A stretch of DNA of 64,000 nt from Ilumatobacteraceae bacterium (GCA_021298195.1 JAJTEQ010000004.1:1-64000); one strand, 5' to 3'; positions 17,363 through 27,179 are shown, counted from the stretch's first letter. The notes: generated by a model not told the origin, from the letters alone. Numbers and translations are program-made.

Positions 17363-18040
17363 TCAGGAATTGGCCACTTGGTTCATGAACCAATCGACGA
17401 TGCGCGCGCACGCGGGACGACTGGTCTTCACATGGTCACGAGTGTGGGCCATCACGTCGTCGGCCGACAGTCCGAGTCGGACCAGATCGTCGGACCCCGC
17501 GGTCCAGGCCGCCAACATCGACTCGTTGGCCTCGGGATGGAACTGGGTGGCGAACGTGCGACCCGAGCGGATGGCTTGGGGCCCCGACGGGCTGGTGGCC
17601 ATCACCTCCCAACCGGGCGGTGGGGTGAACACGTCGAAGTGCCACTGCAACCACGGGCCGGGGGTGATCACCGCGGGGGCCGCCGAATCCACCCGATGCC
17701 ACCCGACCTCGGGCCGGGTGGCCCGTTGCACCGAGCCGCCCAAAGCGTGAGAGATCATCTGGGAGCCGAAACAGATCCCGAAAATGGGAACACCTGTTCG
17801 GTTCGCTTCTCTGATCAGGGCCGATTCGGCCTGAACCTCGCGGCTGACCTGGTCCCAGTAGACGCTCCATTCGGACCCCAGCAACAGAACCAGGTCGTGC
17901 CCGGCCAGGTCCGGCCACTCCCCCGGGTTCTCGCGCAGGCACTCGTCGAACGCGAAACCGTGGTGTCGCAACCGTTCCCCCACGAATCCGGGGTCAGCGT
18001 CGATCGAGTTGGCGACCAAAAGTGCACGCACGGTCGACAC
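17363..18040 (-). CDS. Class I glutamine amidotransferase-like protein
   Basis: 225 residues from GTG 18040. The nucleophile elbow FGICFGSQMISHALGG contains the catalytic Cys (near residue 91), and ATQFHPEANESM carries the His and following Glu of the triad. The architecture is that of free-standing amidotransferase domains related to GMP synthase. Members act on small gamma-glutamyl compounds or transfer ammonia to a partner. No synthetase partner is adjacent. It is divergent from threonine dehydratase with only 23 bases between them, so the two promoters must overlap coding sequence. Confidence 0.85.
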   Translation of the reverse strand: MSTVRALLVANSIDADPGFVGERLRHHGFAFDECLRENPGEWPDLAGHDLVLLLGSEWSVYWDQVSREVQAESALIREANRTGVPIFGICFGSQMISHALGGSVQRATRPEVGWHRVDSAAPAVITPGPWLQWHFDVFTPPPGWEVMATSPSGPQAIRSGRTFATQFHPEANESMLAAWTAGSDDLVRLGLSADDVMAHTRDHVKTSRPACARIVDWFMNQVANS

Positions 18041-18063
18041 GCTATGGCTACCGTGGGTCGGGC

Positions 18064-19278
18064 ATGGGTATCGAGGAGATCGAGGCCGTCGACATCACCG
18101 CAGCGGCCATCGCCTCCGCGCGGGAGGCCGGCCGATCGGTGGTCAAACACACTCCCGTGACCGCGTCGGCCGCCCTGAGCGACCGCACCGGCGGATCCAT
18201 CGTGCTCAAAGCCGAGAACATGCAACGCACGGGCAGTTTCAAGATCCGCGGGGCGATGAACAAACTGGCCAGCCTGGGCGAACTGGCTCGCAACGGAGTC
18301 ACCGCCGGCAGCGCCGGTAACCACGCCCAGGCCCTGGCCTTCGCCGCCCGCACTCACGGCATTCCCTGCGAGATCTTCGTGCCCCGTAACGCACCCATCG
18401 CCAAGATCGCGGCCTGTCGCACGTACGGCGCCACCGTCGTGGAGGGTGGCGATTCGCTCGACGATGCCGTGGTCACGGCCCAGGCCCGAGCCGCCGAAAA
18501 GGGAATGCAGTTCTGCCACCCCTACGACGACCCCGTGGTGGTGGCCGGACAGGCCACCTTGGGTCTGGAGTTGATCGCCGACATCGCCGACCTGCGTCGC
18601 GTCATCATCCCCCTCGGCGGCGGAGGCTTGGCCAGTGGCGTGGCCATCGCGGTGAAACAACACGACCCATCCATCCACGTGATCGGGGTGCAAGTCGAGG
18701 CCTGTGCTCCGTACGCGAACGAGGAGCCTCCCAACGGACCCGTACTCACCTTGGCCGACGGCATCGCCGTGAAACGTCCCGGCAAAGTGACGCGACCTCT
18801 CGTCGAGAAATGGCTCGACGACATCGTGGTCGTCGACGAGGACGCCGTGGCCGACGCGATGGTCATGATGATGGAGCGTTCGAAGTTGTACGTGGAAGGT
18901 GCCGGTGCCGTCGGTGTCTCGGCACTGTTGTCCGAACGAGCTGCCCCGTCACGCACCGGAACGACGTGCGTGGTGCTCTCGGGCGGCAACGTCGACCTGG
19001 GCGTGGTGCCCGGGCTCATCCGACGTTTCGAGACCCAGGCCGGACGGCGCCTCATTCTGTTCGTCAAGGTGAGCGATCGTCCCGGAGGACTCGCCAAGTT
19101 GTTGGCGATCTTCGCCGAACAAGGTGCCAGCGTCATCGACATCGAGCACGTGCGCGAGGGAGTCGACTTGCACGTGCGCGAGACCGGAGTCACCGCGGTG
19201 CTCGAGGTGCGCGGCCCGGATCACGCCGAAACGGTGATCGAAGCCGTCCGTGCCGCCGGCTACGACGTCGGCGCCTGA
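18064..19278 (+). CDS. ilvA: Threonine ammonia-lyase (dehydratase) with C-terminal ACT domain
   Basis: 404 residues from ATG 18064. It converts threonine to 2-oxobutanoate and ammonia, the first step toward isoleucine or a catabolic route. PLP-binding Lys60 lies in TGSFKIRGAMNK, the phosphate-binding glycine loop is PLGGGGLASG, and SAGNHAQALAF is conserved. Residues from about 330 onward (LILFVKVSDRPGGLAKLL) form a single ACT domain for amino-acid feedback. This is the compact 400-residue form found in actinobacteria rather than the 510-residue E. coli IlvA. It is convergent with the aldehyde dehydrogenase, and the two stop codons abut. Confidence 0.93.
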   Translation: MGIEEIEAVDITAAAIASAREAGRSVVKHTPVTASAALSDRTGGSIVLKAENMQRTGSFKIRGAMNKLASLGELARNGVTAGSAGNHAQALAFAARTHGIPCEIFVPRNAPIAKIAACRTYGATVVEGGDSLDDAVVTAQARAAEKGMQFCHPYDDPVVVAGQATLGLELIADIADLRRVIIPLGGGGLASGVAIAVKQHDPSIHVIGVQVEACAPYANEEPPNGPVLTLADGIAVKRPGKVTRPLVEKWLDDIVVVDEDAVADAMVMMMERSKLYVEGAGAVGVSALLSERAAPSRTGTTCVVLSGGNVDLGVVPGLIRRFETQAGRRLILFVKVSDRPGGLAKLLAIFAEQGASVIDIEHVREGVDLHVRETGVTAVLEVRGPDHAETVIEAVRAAGYDVGA

Positions 19279-20637
19279 TCAGGATTTCCAGAAGACGGTC
19301 TTGAGCTCGCTGTAGTGGTCCATCGCGGTCATCGACAGTTCGCGTCCGATCCCGCTCTGCTTGAATCCACCGAACGGCGTGGAGAAGCGCACCGACGAAT
19401 TCGAGTTCACGCTCAACGTACCGCCCTCCAACGCGCGAGCGACTCGCATCGCCCGCGACGCGTCCGCGGTCCACACCGATCCCGACAGTCCGTGATGCGA
19501 GTCGTTGGCGAGTCGAATCGCGTCGGCCTCGTCGTCGAAGGGGATGACCGCGGCCACCGGTCCGAAGATCTCGGTGGTGCACACGACGCTCGTCGGATCC
19601 GCCGGCGCGACGATGGTGCACGGGTACCAACATCCGGCGCCGCGCGGCGCGTCACCGCGCCACGTTGGTTCGACCCCGGCCATGATTCCCTCCACGCGAT
19701 CCCGATGACCCCGCGAGAAGAGCGGACCCATCTGCGTGGATTCCGACATCGGGTCGCCGACGACCAGACGCGACGAGGCATCGATCATCGCCGAAACGAA
19801 TCGATCGAACACCGGGCGTTGCACCAACACGCGCGAACGCGCGCAGCAATCCTGACCGGTGTTGTCGAACACGGCGCCGGGGGCCGCCGCCGCGACCGCG
19901 TCGACGTCGGTGTCGGCGAACACGATGTTGGCGCTCTTGCCGCCCAACTCGAGCGTCACGCGCTTCAACGAATCGGAGCAACCAGCCATGATCCGCTTGC
20001 CCACCGCCGTGCTTCCGGTGAAGCCGATCTTGCGGACCGACGGGTTCTCCACCAACGCCCACCCGGCCTCGGGACCGGTGCCGACGGCGACGTTCAGCAC
20101 TCCCTCGGGTAACCCCGATTCCAACGCCAACTCCCCCAAACGCATGGCGCTCAGCGGTGTCATCTCCGAGGGTTTCAACACCACGGTGTTCCCGCAGGCC
20201 AACGCGGGTCCCAACTTCCAGGCCGCGATCAGGATCGGAAAGTTCCACGGGATGATCGCTCCCACCACGCCCATCGGTTCGTGGAACGACATCGACACCC
20301 CGTCGGCCACCGGATACGTGTGGCCCAGATGTTTGTCGACGGCCCCGGCGTAATAATGCACGACCTCGGCCGCCGTGTTGGCGCACCAACGACTCGAGGA
20401 GATCGGCATGCCCATGTTGATGGTGTCGAGTCGGGCCAACTCTTCGGCATGATCGGCGATGGTCTGGGCGAACCGCCGCAGCAATCGAGCCCGGTCGGTG
20501 GGGGCCACCGCGCGCCATCCGACGAACGCCGTCGCGGCGCGTTCCACCATGCGGTCGACGTCGCGCGCCGACGCCAACTCGATGGTCGTGATCTCGGAGT
20601 CGTCGGCCGGATTGCGCAGGGTCAGCGTGGGAGCCAT
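19279..20637 (-). CDS. NAD(P)-dependent aldehyde dehydrogenase
   Basis: 452 residues from ATG 20637. Standard ALDH marks: IIPWNFPILIAAWK, VLKPSEMTPLSA, GFTGSTAVGKRI, the general base in LELGGKSANIV, and the nucleophile in NTGQDCCARSRVLV, where two adjacent cysteines occur. The C-terminal end has PFGGFKQSGIGRE. The protein is somewhat shorter than most ALDHs (480-500). Its divergent neighbour resembles gamma-glutamyl-GABA hydrolase (PuuD), so a PuuC-like role in polyamine breakdown is possible. No PuuA or PuuB was recognised nearby. Confidence 0.9.
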   Translation of the reverse strand: MAPTLTLRNPADDSEITTIELASARDVDRMVERAATAFVGWRAVAPTDRARLLRRFAQTIADHAEELARLDTINMGMPISSSRWCANTAAEVVHYYAGAVDKHLGHTYPVADGVSMSFHEPMGVVGAIIPWNFPILIAAWKLGPALACGNTVVLKPSEMTPLSAMRLGELALESGLPEGVLNVAVGTGPEAGWALVENPSVRKIGFTGSTAVGKRIMAGCSDSLKRVTLELGGKSANIVFADTDVDAVAAAAPGAVFDNTGQDCCARSRVLVQRPVFDRFVSAMIDASSRLVVGDPMSESTQMGPLFSRGHRDRVEGIMAGVEPTWRGDAPRGAGCWYPCTIVAPADPTSVVCTTEIFGPVAAVIPFDDEADAIRLANDSHHGLSGSVWTADASRAMRVARALEGGTLSVNSNSSVRFSTPFGGFKQSGIGRELSMTAMDHYSELKTVFWKS

Positions 20638-20672
20638 GTGCCCGACGCTACTTGCACTGGCAGAATGGCGAC

Positions 20673-21398
20673 GTGGGCGTTCCTCTGATTCTCATCGTCG
20701 GTCGCGCGACGAGCGACGGCAAGGGGTTGCGAACGCCCGGCTACGCCAGCGGTCGTCTCTACTGCGACTCCATCGCCCGGGCCGGCGCGGTGCCCGTCAT
20801 CCTGCCGCCGATCCCGGAACTGATCCCGCGCATCGACGACATCCTCGACGGAATCGACGGTGTCGTGTTGCACGGCGGCGTCGACATCGATCCAACTCGC
20901 TACGGACAGGTGGTCGCGAGCGAGCACGTGTACGGGGTCGACCCCACCCTCGACGCCGTCGAGTTCGCGGTGGCCGACGCGACCATTCATCGCGATCTCC
21001 CGTTGTTCGCCATCTGTCGCGGGTTCCAGTTGCTCAACGTGTTGCAGGGCGGCAGCTTGACACAGCATCTCGAGAACGGCGCTCACCGCGACGTCTTTCA
21101 CCCCGTCGACGTGGTCGCCGAGTCACGTGTGGCCCGCGCCTTGGGTACCACGCGATCGGCGGCCTGCCATTCGTTCCATCACCAAGCCATCGACACCCTC
21201 GGCTCGGACCTCGTGATCACGGGCCGATCCGACGACGGAATCATCGAAGCCATCGAGCATTCGACCCGCGAGTGGGTGGTCGGTGTTCAGTGGCACCCCG
21301 AGGATTCCTCCGACGTCGACGTCGAGCAACAAGGTTTGTTCGACGAATTCGTTCGGGTCTGCGCCAAGGTCAGGCGTGGGCCGGACACTGGGGCTTGA
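20673..21398 (+). CDS. Gamma-glutamyl-gamma-aminobutyrate hydrolase family protein (peptidase C26)
   Basis: 241 residues from GTG 20673 (MGVPLILIVGRAT). A TTG 21 bases upstream is a less likely start. Family signs are VVLHGGVDIDPTRYG, the nucleophile elbow FAICRGFQLLNVLQGGSL, SFHHQAID and VQWHPED, which complete a Cys-His-Glu triad. PuuD-type enzymes cleave gamma-glutamyl-GABA to glutamate and GABA. The divergent ALDH start is only 35 bases away, suggesting joint control. The 3' end overlaps the end of the convergent nuclease gene by 29 bases. Confidence 0.87.
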   Translation: MGVPLILIVGRATSDGKGLRTPGYASGRLYCDSIARAGAVPVILPPIPELIPRIDDILDGIDGVVLHGGVDIDPTRYGQVVASEHVYGVDPTLDAVEFAVADATIHRDLPLFAICRGFQLLNVLQGGSLTQHLENGAHRDVFHPVDVVAESRVARALGTTRSAACHSFHHQAIDTLGSDLVITGRSDDGIIEAIEHSTREWVVGVQWHPEDSSDVDVEQQGLFDEFVRVCAKVRRGPDTGA

Positions 21399-22137
21399 AG
21401 AAGCACCAGTCGCAGAGCTTGGTCACGTTGCAGGCGAACTCACCCGACTCACACGACGCATCCACCATCTCCTTGGTTTCCACGATCACACCCCGCGCGA
21501 TGTTGAGCTTCACGGGGGTCAGCGTCATCTCGTGCTTCTGACCGTGCTTCAAGTAGAGCAACTGCAGCTTCGAGGTGGTCTCTTGATCGGCTTCCTGCAT
21601 CATCAGGGCGTAGGCGGTCAATTGGAAGAACTTGTCGTCCTCGCTCTTGAACCGTGGATTCGGGATGTTCCCGGTCTTGTAGTCACTGATGATGACCTGA
21701 CCCTCGTCGTCGAAGGTGAAGCGATCGATGAATCCCTTCATGCGCACACCATCGATGTCGGTGTCGACCTCGTGCTCCATGCCGACCAATTCGGTGCTTT
21801 GCGGATCCTCGACCTTCCACAGGTTCTTCATGCAGTCGAACGCTTGTCGCTTGAAGTCGACGATGGTGCCCTCGGGCTTGATCAAGGAGTCGACCTGGGT
21901 CTCCCAGTCGCCGGCTTTCCAACGCTCGGTGGCCAGCGCCTTGACCGAGTCGAGTGTTCGTTCGTGTGCGTCGAGTTGGTAGAAGTGTTCCAGCACCTCG
22001 TGCACGAACGTTCCGACGTGAATGGCCCAGGTGGGTGGCTCGGACAAGCGGTCGATGCGCGAGAACTTGAACTTCATGGGGCAATCGCGGAAGGTGCCGA
22101 TGGATGACGGCGACAGGTACGCGGGAGCCGTGAACAT
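21370..22137 (-). CDS. RecB/Cas4-like PD-(D/E)XK nuclease with probable [4Fe-4S] cysteines
   Basis: 255 residues from ATG 22137. The nuclease core is visible: HVGTFVHEVLEHFY (His46), GFIDRF (Asp138), VIISDYKTG (Asp152, Lys154) and the QLTAYA motif. Cys19 (FRDCPMKF) plus Cys242, Cys245 and Cys251 (LCDWCFFKPQC) match the one-plus-three pattern that holds a [4Fe-4S] cluster in AddB and Cas4. It is a single nuclease domain without a helicase, and there is no CRISPR array in the window. It sits 54 bases downstream of nuoN and may be the last gene of that transcript. Its role is unknown, with DNA repair the likely area. Confidence 0.86.
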   Translation of the reverse strand: MFTAPAYLSPSSIGTFRDCPMKFKFSRIDRLSEPPTWAIHVGTFVHEVLEHFYQLDAHERTLDSVKALATERWKAGDWETQVDSLIKPEGTIVDFKRQAFDCMKNLWKVEDPQSTELVGMEHEVDTDIDGVRMKGFIDRFTFDDEGQVIISDYKTGNIPNPRFKSEDDKFFQLTAYALMMQEADQETTSKLQLLYLKHGQKHEMTLTPVKLNIARGVIVETKEMVDASCESGEFACNVTKLCDWCFFKPQCPAHA

Positions 22138-22191
22138 GGGTTCAGTCTGTCAGTGGGTTCGCGCGCAACCGTGGATACGGCCACACCGAAA

Positions 22192-23694
22192 TCAGCCGGC
22201 GAAGGAAGCCGCGGTTCGAGCGGCGTCGATCAGCCAACCCGGGAACACACCGACCAACAACGTGAAGATGGTGGCCAGAGTGATCACCACGTTGGCCGTC
22301 ACCGGCACGCCGACGTTCTCGCGGGCGTCGTCGCCGGCCTCGGCATCACTGAGCCACATGGAGATCATGATCCGTAGATACAGAACCGCGGCGATCACCG
22401 AGGCCACCATGGCGACGATGGCGATGGCGTAACTCTCGTTGGCCGCCGCCGACGAGATGACGCCGAACTTGGCGATGAATCCCGACGTGGTGGGCATACC
22501 CGCCTGAGCCAGCAAGAACACGGTCATCGCCAGAGCCAGGGCCGGACGTTGACGCCCGAGCCCCCGGAACGAGCCGAGGTCCGAGCCGGCGTCACCGGTG
22601 CGCGACACCAACGACACGACGGTGAACGTTCCGATGACCAGCACCGAGTAGATGACGAGATACAACAACACCGCCGGCAGGCCGTCCTCGTCGCCGGCGT
22701 GACCGGCGGCTTCGATGCCCATCATGATGAATCCCGCGTGGCTGATGGACGAGTACGCGAGCATGCGCTTCACGTCGGTCTGCACCACCGCCAGCACCGA
22801 GCCGACCACGACGGACAGGACCGCCAACACCCACACGACGGGGCGCCAATCCTCGATACGAGTGGGCAGAGCCACCAACAAGATGCGGGCCATCGCGGCG
22901 AACGCCGCCAACTTGCCGACCGAGGCCATGAACGACGTCACCGGCGTCGGGGCACCTTGGTACACGTCGGGAGTCCAGAAATGGAACGGCACGACGGCCA
23001 CCTTGAAGGCCAGACCCACCAGCAGGAGCGCCACACCCGCGAGCAACATGGCGTCGTCACCCTCGAGGAACACCTCGGCGCGCAACACGTCACCCATTCC
23101 CGAGATGTTGGTGGTGCCGGTGGTGCCGTACAGCAACGCGATTCCGTACAGGAAGAAGGCCGAGGCGAAACCGCCGAGGATGAAGTACTTGAGGCCGCTC
23201 TCCTGGCTCTCGGTGCGCCGACGGTGACTGGCCGCCAACACGTAGAGCGCGATCGACAACGTCTCGAGTCCGAGGAAGAGCACGACCATGTCGTTCGCCG
23301 CGGTCATGATCATCGCACCGATGGCCGCACAGATGTAGAGCGCGTACACCTCCGGACCGTCGAGTTGTTCGCGACGCAGGTAATCGGCGGTCGACAACGA
23401 CACCATCGCGAGCGCCCCGGCTATGGCGATCCACGACAACGCCGTGAAGTGATCGATCGACAACGCGTCGTTGATGACCACCCGGGATCCGTCACGACCG
23501 ATGTCGTGCCACAGGAACATCTCGACGACCACGGTGGCGACCGCGAGCTCGACGGTTCCGATGGCGTACCACGCGCGCGGCCACGGCCGCGTGAGGGCCG
23601 CCAACACGAGGTTCACCATCATGCCCGCGAGCAGGATGATGAGCGGTGTGACCGCGAGCCAGTCGATCGAGGGGTATTGCATGGTGTCGCCCAT
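22192..23694 (-). CDS. nuoN: NADH dehydrogenase subunit N, 14-subunit cluster
   Basis: 500 residues from ATG 23694, which shares one base with the nuoM stop. ATG 23682 (MQYPSIDW) is an alternative. It is an antiporter-like proton-pumping subunit. GLETLSIALYVLAAS, FKVAVVPFHFWTPDVYQGAPTPV and SSISHAGFIMMG carry the conserved Glu, Lys and His sites. It ends the 14-subunit cluster. Confidence 0.95.
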   Translation of the reverse strand: MGDTMQYPSIDWLAVTPLIILLAGMMVNLVLAALTRPWPRAWYAIGTVELAVATVVVEMFLWHDIGRDGSRVVINDALSIDHFTALSWIAIAGALAMVSLSTADYLRREQLDGPEVYALYICAAIGAMIMTAANDMVVLFLGLETLSIALYVLAASHRRRTESQESGLKYFILGGFASAFFLYGIALLYGTTGTTNISGMGDVLRAEVFLEGDDAMLLAGVALLLVGLAFKVAVVPFHFWTPDVYQGAPTPVTSFMASVGKLAAFAAMARILLVALPTRIEDWRPVVWVLAVLSVVVGSVLAVVQTDVKRMLAYSSISHAGFIMMGIEAAGHAGDEDGLPAVLLYLVIYSVLVIGTFTVVSLVSRTGDAGSDLGSFRGLGRQRPALALAMTVFLLAQAGMPTTSGFIAKFGVISSAAANESYAIAIVAMVASVIAAVLYLRIMISMWLSDAEAGDDARENVGVPVTANVVITLATIFTLLVGVFPGWLIDAARTAASFAG

Positions 23695-25262
23695 CAGCCC
23701 TCACCTCCCTCGTGCTCGGAGTGTTCCATGACGACCGGGGCGGGGGCCACGTAGCCGGTGACCTCCTCGACTCGTTCGATCAACGCCCTCACACTGGGCT
23801 CGATGCGATCGAGCATCGGCTTGGGATAGACGCCGCAGAACACGATGAGGCCGACGAAGGGAAGCAACACCAGACCCTCGCGCAGGCGCAATTCACGGAA
23901 CGACGAGTTGGCCTCGTCGGGCTCGCCGTGGAAGACGCGCTGATAGGCCCACAGCAAGTAGAGCGCGGCCAGGATGACTCCGGTCGCACCGATGACCACC
24001 CACCAACGTGCCGTTTCGAATCCGCCGATGAGCACCAGGAACTCGCCCACGAAACCGTTGAGTCCCGGAACACCGATGCTCGACAGCATGACCACCATGA
24101 ACGCGGCGGCGAATATGGGCGCGACCTTCTGCAGACCCTTCAACTCGGCGATCTGGCGCGTGTGACGACGTTCGTAGATCATGCCCACCAGGAGGAAGAG
24201 AGCTCCGGTGGACACACCGTGGTTGATCATCTGCATCACACCACCGCTGACGGCCTCGGAGGTGAAGGCGAAGGTGCCCAGCACGATGAAGCCGAGGTGG
24301 GCCACCGACGAGTAGGCGACCAATCGCTTCAGGTCCTTCTGCATCGTCGCGGCGATCGCCCCCCAGATGATGCCGATGACGGCGAGGGTCAGGAAGATCT
24401 CCCGACTCCACAGGGCCGCCTCCGGGAAGAGGTACACACCGAAGCGCAGCAATCCGTAGGTGCCCAACTTCAGCAACACGCCGGCCAGGATCACCGAGCC
24501 GGCGGTGGGTGCCTGCGTGTGCGCGTCGGGCAACCAGGTGTGCAACGGGAACAAAGGAACCTTCACCGCGAAGGCGATGGCGAACGCGAAGAACAGCCAG
24601 CGCCCGGTGCTGGCGGCGAAGTTCGCTCCCTCGGCGATCTCGACCAGATCGAAGGTCATGCGACCGAGATCGGGCTTGGCCAGCAACGCGGTGGTGACGA
24701 TGCCCACCAGCATGAAGGCCGACCCGACCATGGTGTAGAGGAAGAACTTGGTGGCCGCGTAGATGCGTTGGTCGTAACCCCAACCACCGATGAGGAAGTA
24801 CATCGGCACCAAAACGATCTCGAAGAAGAGGAAGAACAAGAACAGATCGAGGCTGAGGAACGAGCCCATGACACCGGCCTCGAGCAACAACAGCCAGGCG
24901 AGGTAACGCTTCTCGTCGTGATGAGGATCGCAACCGACGATGACGAGGGGGAAGAGTATTCCGGTCAGCACCACCAGGAACAAGGAGATTCCGTCGATAC
25001 CGAGGTGCCAGCCGATGCCCCACGACGAGATCCACTCGTGCTTGGAAACGAACTGGAATCCCTCTTCGCCGGTCTCGAACGACGCCAACACCCACAGACC
25101 CACCGCACCGGTGAACACCGAGGTGACCAAGGCGATCAACTTCGTGAACTCGGGGCGACGCGACGACGAGAACAGAGTGAGGATGGAGCCGACGAGCGGC
25201 ATCAGAACCAGCAACGTCAGAACCGGGTAGGGCAACGAGTGTGTCGCTTCACTGGCCAGCAT
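23694..25262 (-). CDS. nuoM: NADH dehydrogenase subunit M, 14-subunit cluster
   Basis: 522 residues from ATG 25262 (TGATG overlap with nuoL). The conserved sites are FFEIVLVPMYFLIGGWG, FAVKVPLFPLHTWLPDAHTQAP, LLKLGTYGLLRFG and FVGEFLVLIG. Unlike NuoM of the first cluster it has no long histidine-rich loop; only a short EHSEHEGGEG tail is present. Confidence 0.95.
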   Translation of the reverse strand: MLASEATHSLPYPVLTLLVLMPLVGSILTLFSSSRRPEFTKLIALVTSVFTGAVGLWVLASFETGEEGFQFVSKHEWISSWGIGWHLGIDGISLFLVVLTGILFPLVIVGCDPHHDEKRYLAWLLLLEAGVMGSFLSLDLFLFFLFFEIVLVPMYFLIGGWGYDQRIYAATKFFLYTMVGSAFMLVGIVTTALLAKPDLGRMTFDLVEIAEGANFAASTGRWLFFAFAIAFAVKVPLFPLHTWLPDAHTQAPTAGSVILAGVLLKLGTYGLLRFGVYLFPEAALWSREIFLTLAVIGIIWGAIAATMQKDLKRLVAYSSVAHLGFIVLGTFAFTSEAVSGGVMQMINHGVSTGALFLLVGMIYERRHTRQIAELKGLQKVAPIFAAAFMVVMLSSIGVPGLNGFVGEFLVLIGGFETARWWVVIGATGVILAALYLLWAYQRVFHGEPDEANSSFRELRLREGLVLLPFVGLIVFCGVYPKPMLDRIEPSVRALIERVEEVTGYVAPAPVVMEHSEHEGGEG

Positions 25263-27175
25263 CAGAGCACCACCCCTCGGAGGAAGAACCACACCAACAG
25301 GGCGACCACACCCAAACCGACCGCGGCGGCGTAGTTACGAACCGCGCCGGTCTGTCCCTTGCGCAGGAATCCACCGGCCCCTTGGACCAGGCGGCCGACT
25401 CCGTTCACCGCGCCGTCGACGATGGTGCGATCGGCCCACGCGACTCCATCGAACGCGCGCCGGCCGGGCCCGCCCATGAACGAGGTGATGGCCTTGTCGT
25501 ACTTCCATCCGTCGGCGAGCAACGCCGGTTCGATCGCGGCGATCTTCTTCTTGGCGTACACCGCGGCCGAGAGCAGGATTCCGGAGATCGCCACCACGAT
25601 GGCGATGCCCAGCAGGATGTACTTGTTCTCGTAGGCCCAGGAATGATGAATGTCGGCCTCACCGAATTCGATCACCGGCTCGAGCCACTTCTCGAGGAAG
25701 TGCAGGTCCTTGGTGAAGGGCAACTGCATGGCCCCACCGACGACCGACAGACCGGCCAACACCACCAGCGGCAACAACATGATCCTGGGACTCTCGTGCG
25801 GCTTGAAATCGCCGTGCGCCCCGTGTTCCTCGCTGTGATCGTTCCATCGCGCCTCACCGAAGAAGACCATGATCACCTGACGGGTCATGTAGTACGCGGT
25901 GAGCAGAGCCGTGATCATGCCGACCACGTACAGGATGGGGCTCTTGGCGAACGCGAAGAGCAGGATTTCGTCCTTGCTCCAGAAACCGGCGAACGGCGGA
26001 ACACCGGCGATGGCCAACCAGCCGATGATGAACGTGAACGCGGTGACGGGCATCAACTTGCGCAACGCGCCCATGCGACGCATGTCCTGTTCGTGATGCA
26101 TGCCATGGATGACCGAACCGCTGCCGAGGAACAACAACGCCTTGAAGAACGCGTGAGTGACCATGTGGAAGATGGCCGCGACGTAGGCGCCCGAACCCAC
26201 GGCGAGGAACATGAAACCCAGCTGACTGACGGTCGAGTAGGCCAACACCTTCTTGATGTCGGTTTGTGCCACGGCGATGGTGGCGGCGAACAACGCGGTG
26301 GCGACGCCGACGATGGCGATCAAGGTGGGCGCCCAGTCGTACGAGATGGCCAACACCGGGTTCACGCGGGTCATCAGGAACACACCCGCGGTCACCATGG
26401 TGGCGGCGTGGATGAGGGCCGACACCGGGGTCGGGCCCTCCATGGCGTCGGGCAACCAGATGTACAGCGGCAACTGCGCGCTCTTTCCGCAGGCTCCGAT
26501 GAAGAGCATCAAGCCGATGGCGGTGGCGGTGACCGCCGACAGGGCACCCGACTCGGCCGCGTGGTTGATGCCCGAGTAACTCAAGGTGCCGGTGGCGCCG
26601 AAGGCCAGGAACATACCCATCATCACGCCCCAGTCACCGACGCGGTTGGTGACGAAGGCCTTCTTGCCGGCGGTGGCGGCGCTCTCGCGGGTGTGCCAGA
26701 AGGAGATGAGGAAGTACGAACAGGTGCCCACACCCTCCCAACCGAGGAAGGTGACCAGGAGGTTCTCGCCCAGAACCAACATCAGCATCGAGAACACGAA
26801 CAGGTTCAGATAGATGAAGAACTTGCTGAACTTCGGATCGCCGTGCATGTAGCCGATGGCGTACAGGTGGATGAGGGTGCCGATTCCGGTGACGAACAGG
26901 GCCATCGTGATGCTGAGCGGATCGGCGAGGAACGCCAGATCGACGTGTAGCGAACCGACCGGCACCCACGAGAACGCGGTCACGACGTGGTGACGCTCCT
27001 CGGTGGGCATCGAGATCAGATCGAAGAACGCCCCCACGGTGACGGCGAACGAACCGGCCACCATGAGCGCCGCCAGCGCACCGGACTTCGGCTCGCCCAG
27101 CAGACGACCGAAGACGACGTTGACGAGGAAACCCAGCAACGGCAGGGCCGGAATCAACCAGATCAGATCGAGCAT
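25262..27175 (-). CDS. nuoL: NADH dehydrogenase subunit L, 14-subunit cluster
   Basis: 637 residues from ATG 27175, the normal actinobacterial length. The core motifs are GWEGVGTCSYFLISFW, ACGKSAQLPLYIWLPDAMEGPTP and FWSKDEILL. The loop that is expanded with histidine in the other NuoL is short here (NDHSEEHGAHGDFKPHESP). It is the distal proton-pumping subunit with the long lateral helix. Confidence 0.96.
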   Translation of the reverse strand: MLDLIWLIPALPLLGFLVNVVFGRLLGEPKSGALAALMVAGSFAVTVGAFFDLISMPTEERHHVVTAFSWVPVGSLHVDLAFLADPLSITMALFVTGIGTLIHLYAIGYMHGDPKFSKFFIYLNLFVFSMLMLVLGENLLVTFLGWEGVGTCSYFLISFWHTRESAATAGKKAFVTNRVGDWGVMMGMFLAFGATGTLSYSGINHAAESGALSAVTATAIGLMLFIGACGKSAQLPLYIWLPDAMEGPTPVSALIHAATMVTAGVFLMTRVNPVLAISYDWAPTLIAIVGVATALFAATIAVAQTDIKKVLAYSTVSQLGFMFLAVGSGAYVAAIFHMVTHAFFKALLFLGSGSVIHGMHHEQDMRRMGALRKLMPVTAFTFIIGWLAIAGVPPFAGFWSKDEILLFAFAKSPILYVVGMITALLTAYYMTRQVIMVFFGEARWNDHSEEHGAHGDFKPHESPRIMLLPLVVLAGLSVVGGAMQLPFTKDLHFLEKWLEPVIEFGEADIHHSWAYENKYILLGIAIVVAISGILLSAAVYAKKKIAAIEPALLADGWKYDKAITSFMGGPGRRAFDGVAWADRTIVDGAVNGVGRLVQGAGGFLRKGQTGAVRNYAAAVGLGVVALLVWFFLRGVVL

Positions 27176-27179
27176 CGCA

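Noticed and set aside
21370-22137. CRISPR-associated Cas4
   Set aside because: The nuclease has Cas4-like cysteines, but no repeat-spacer array and no other cas gene is in the window.
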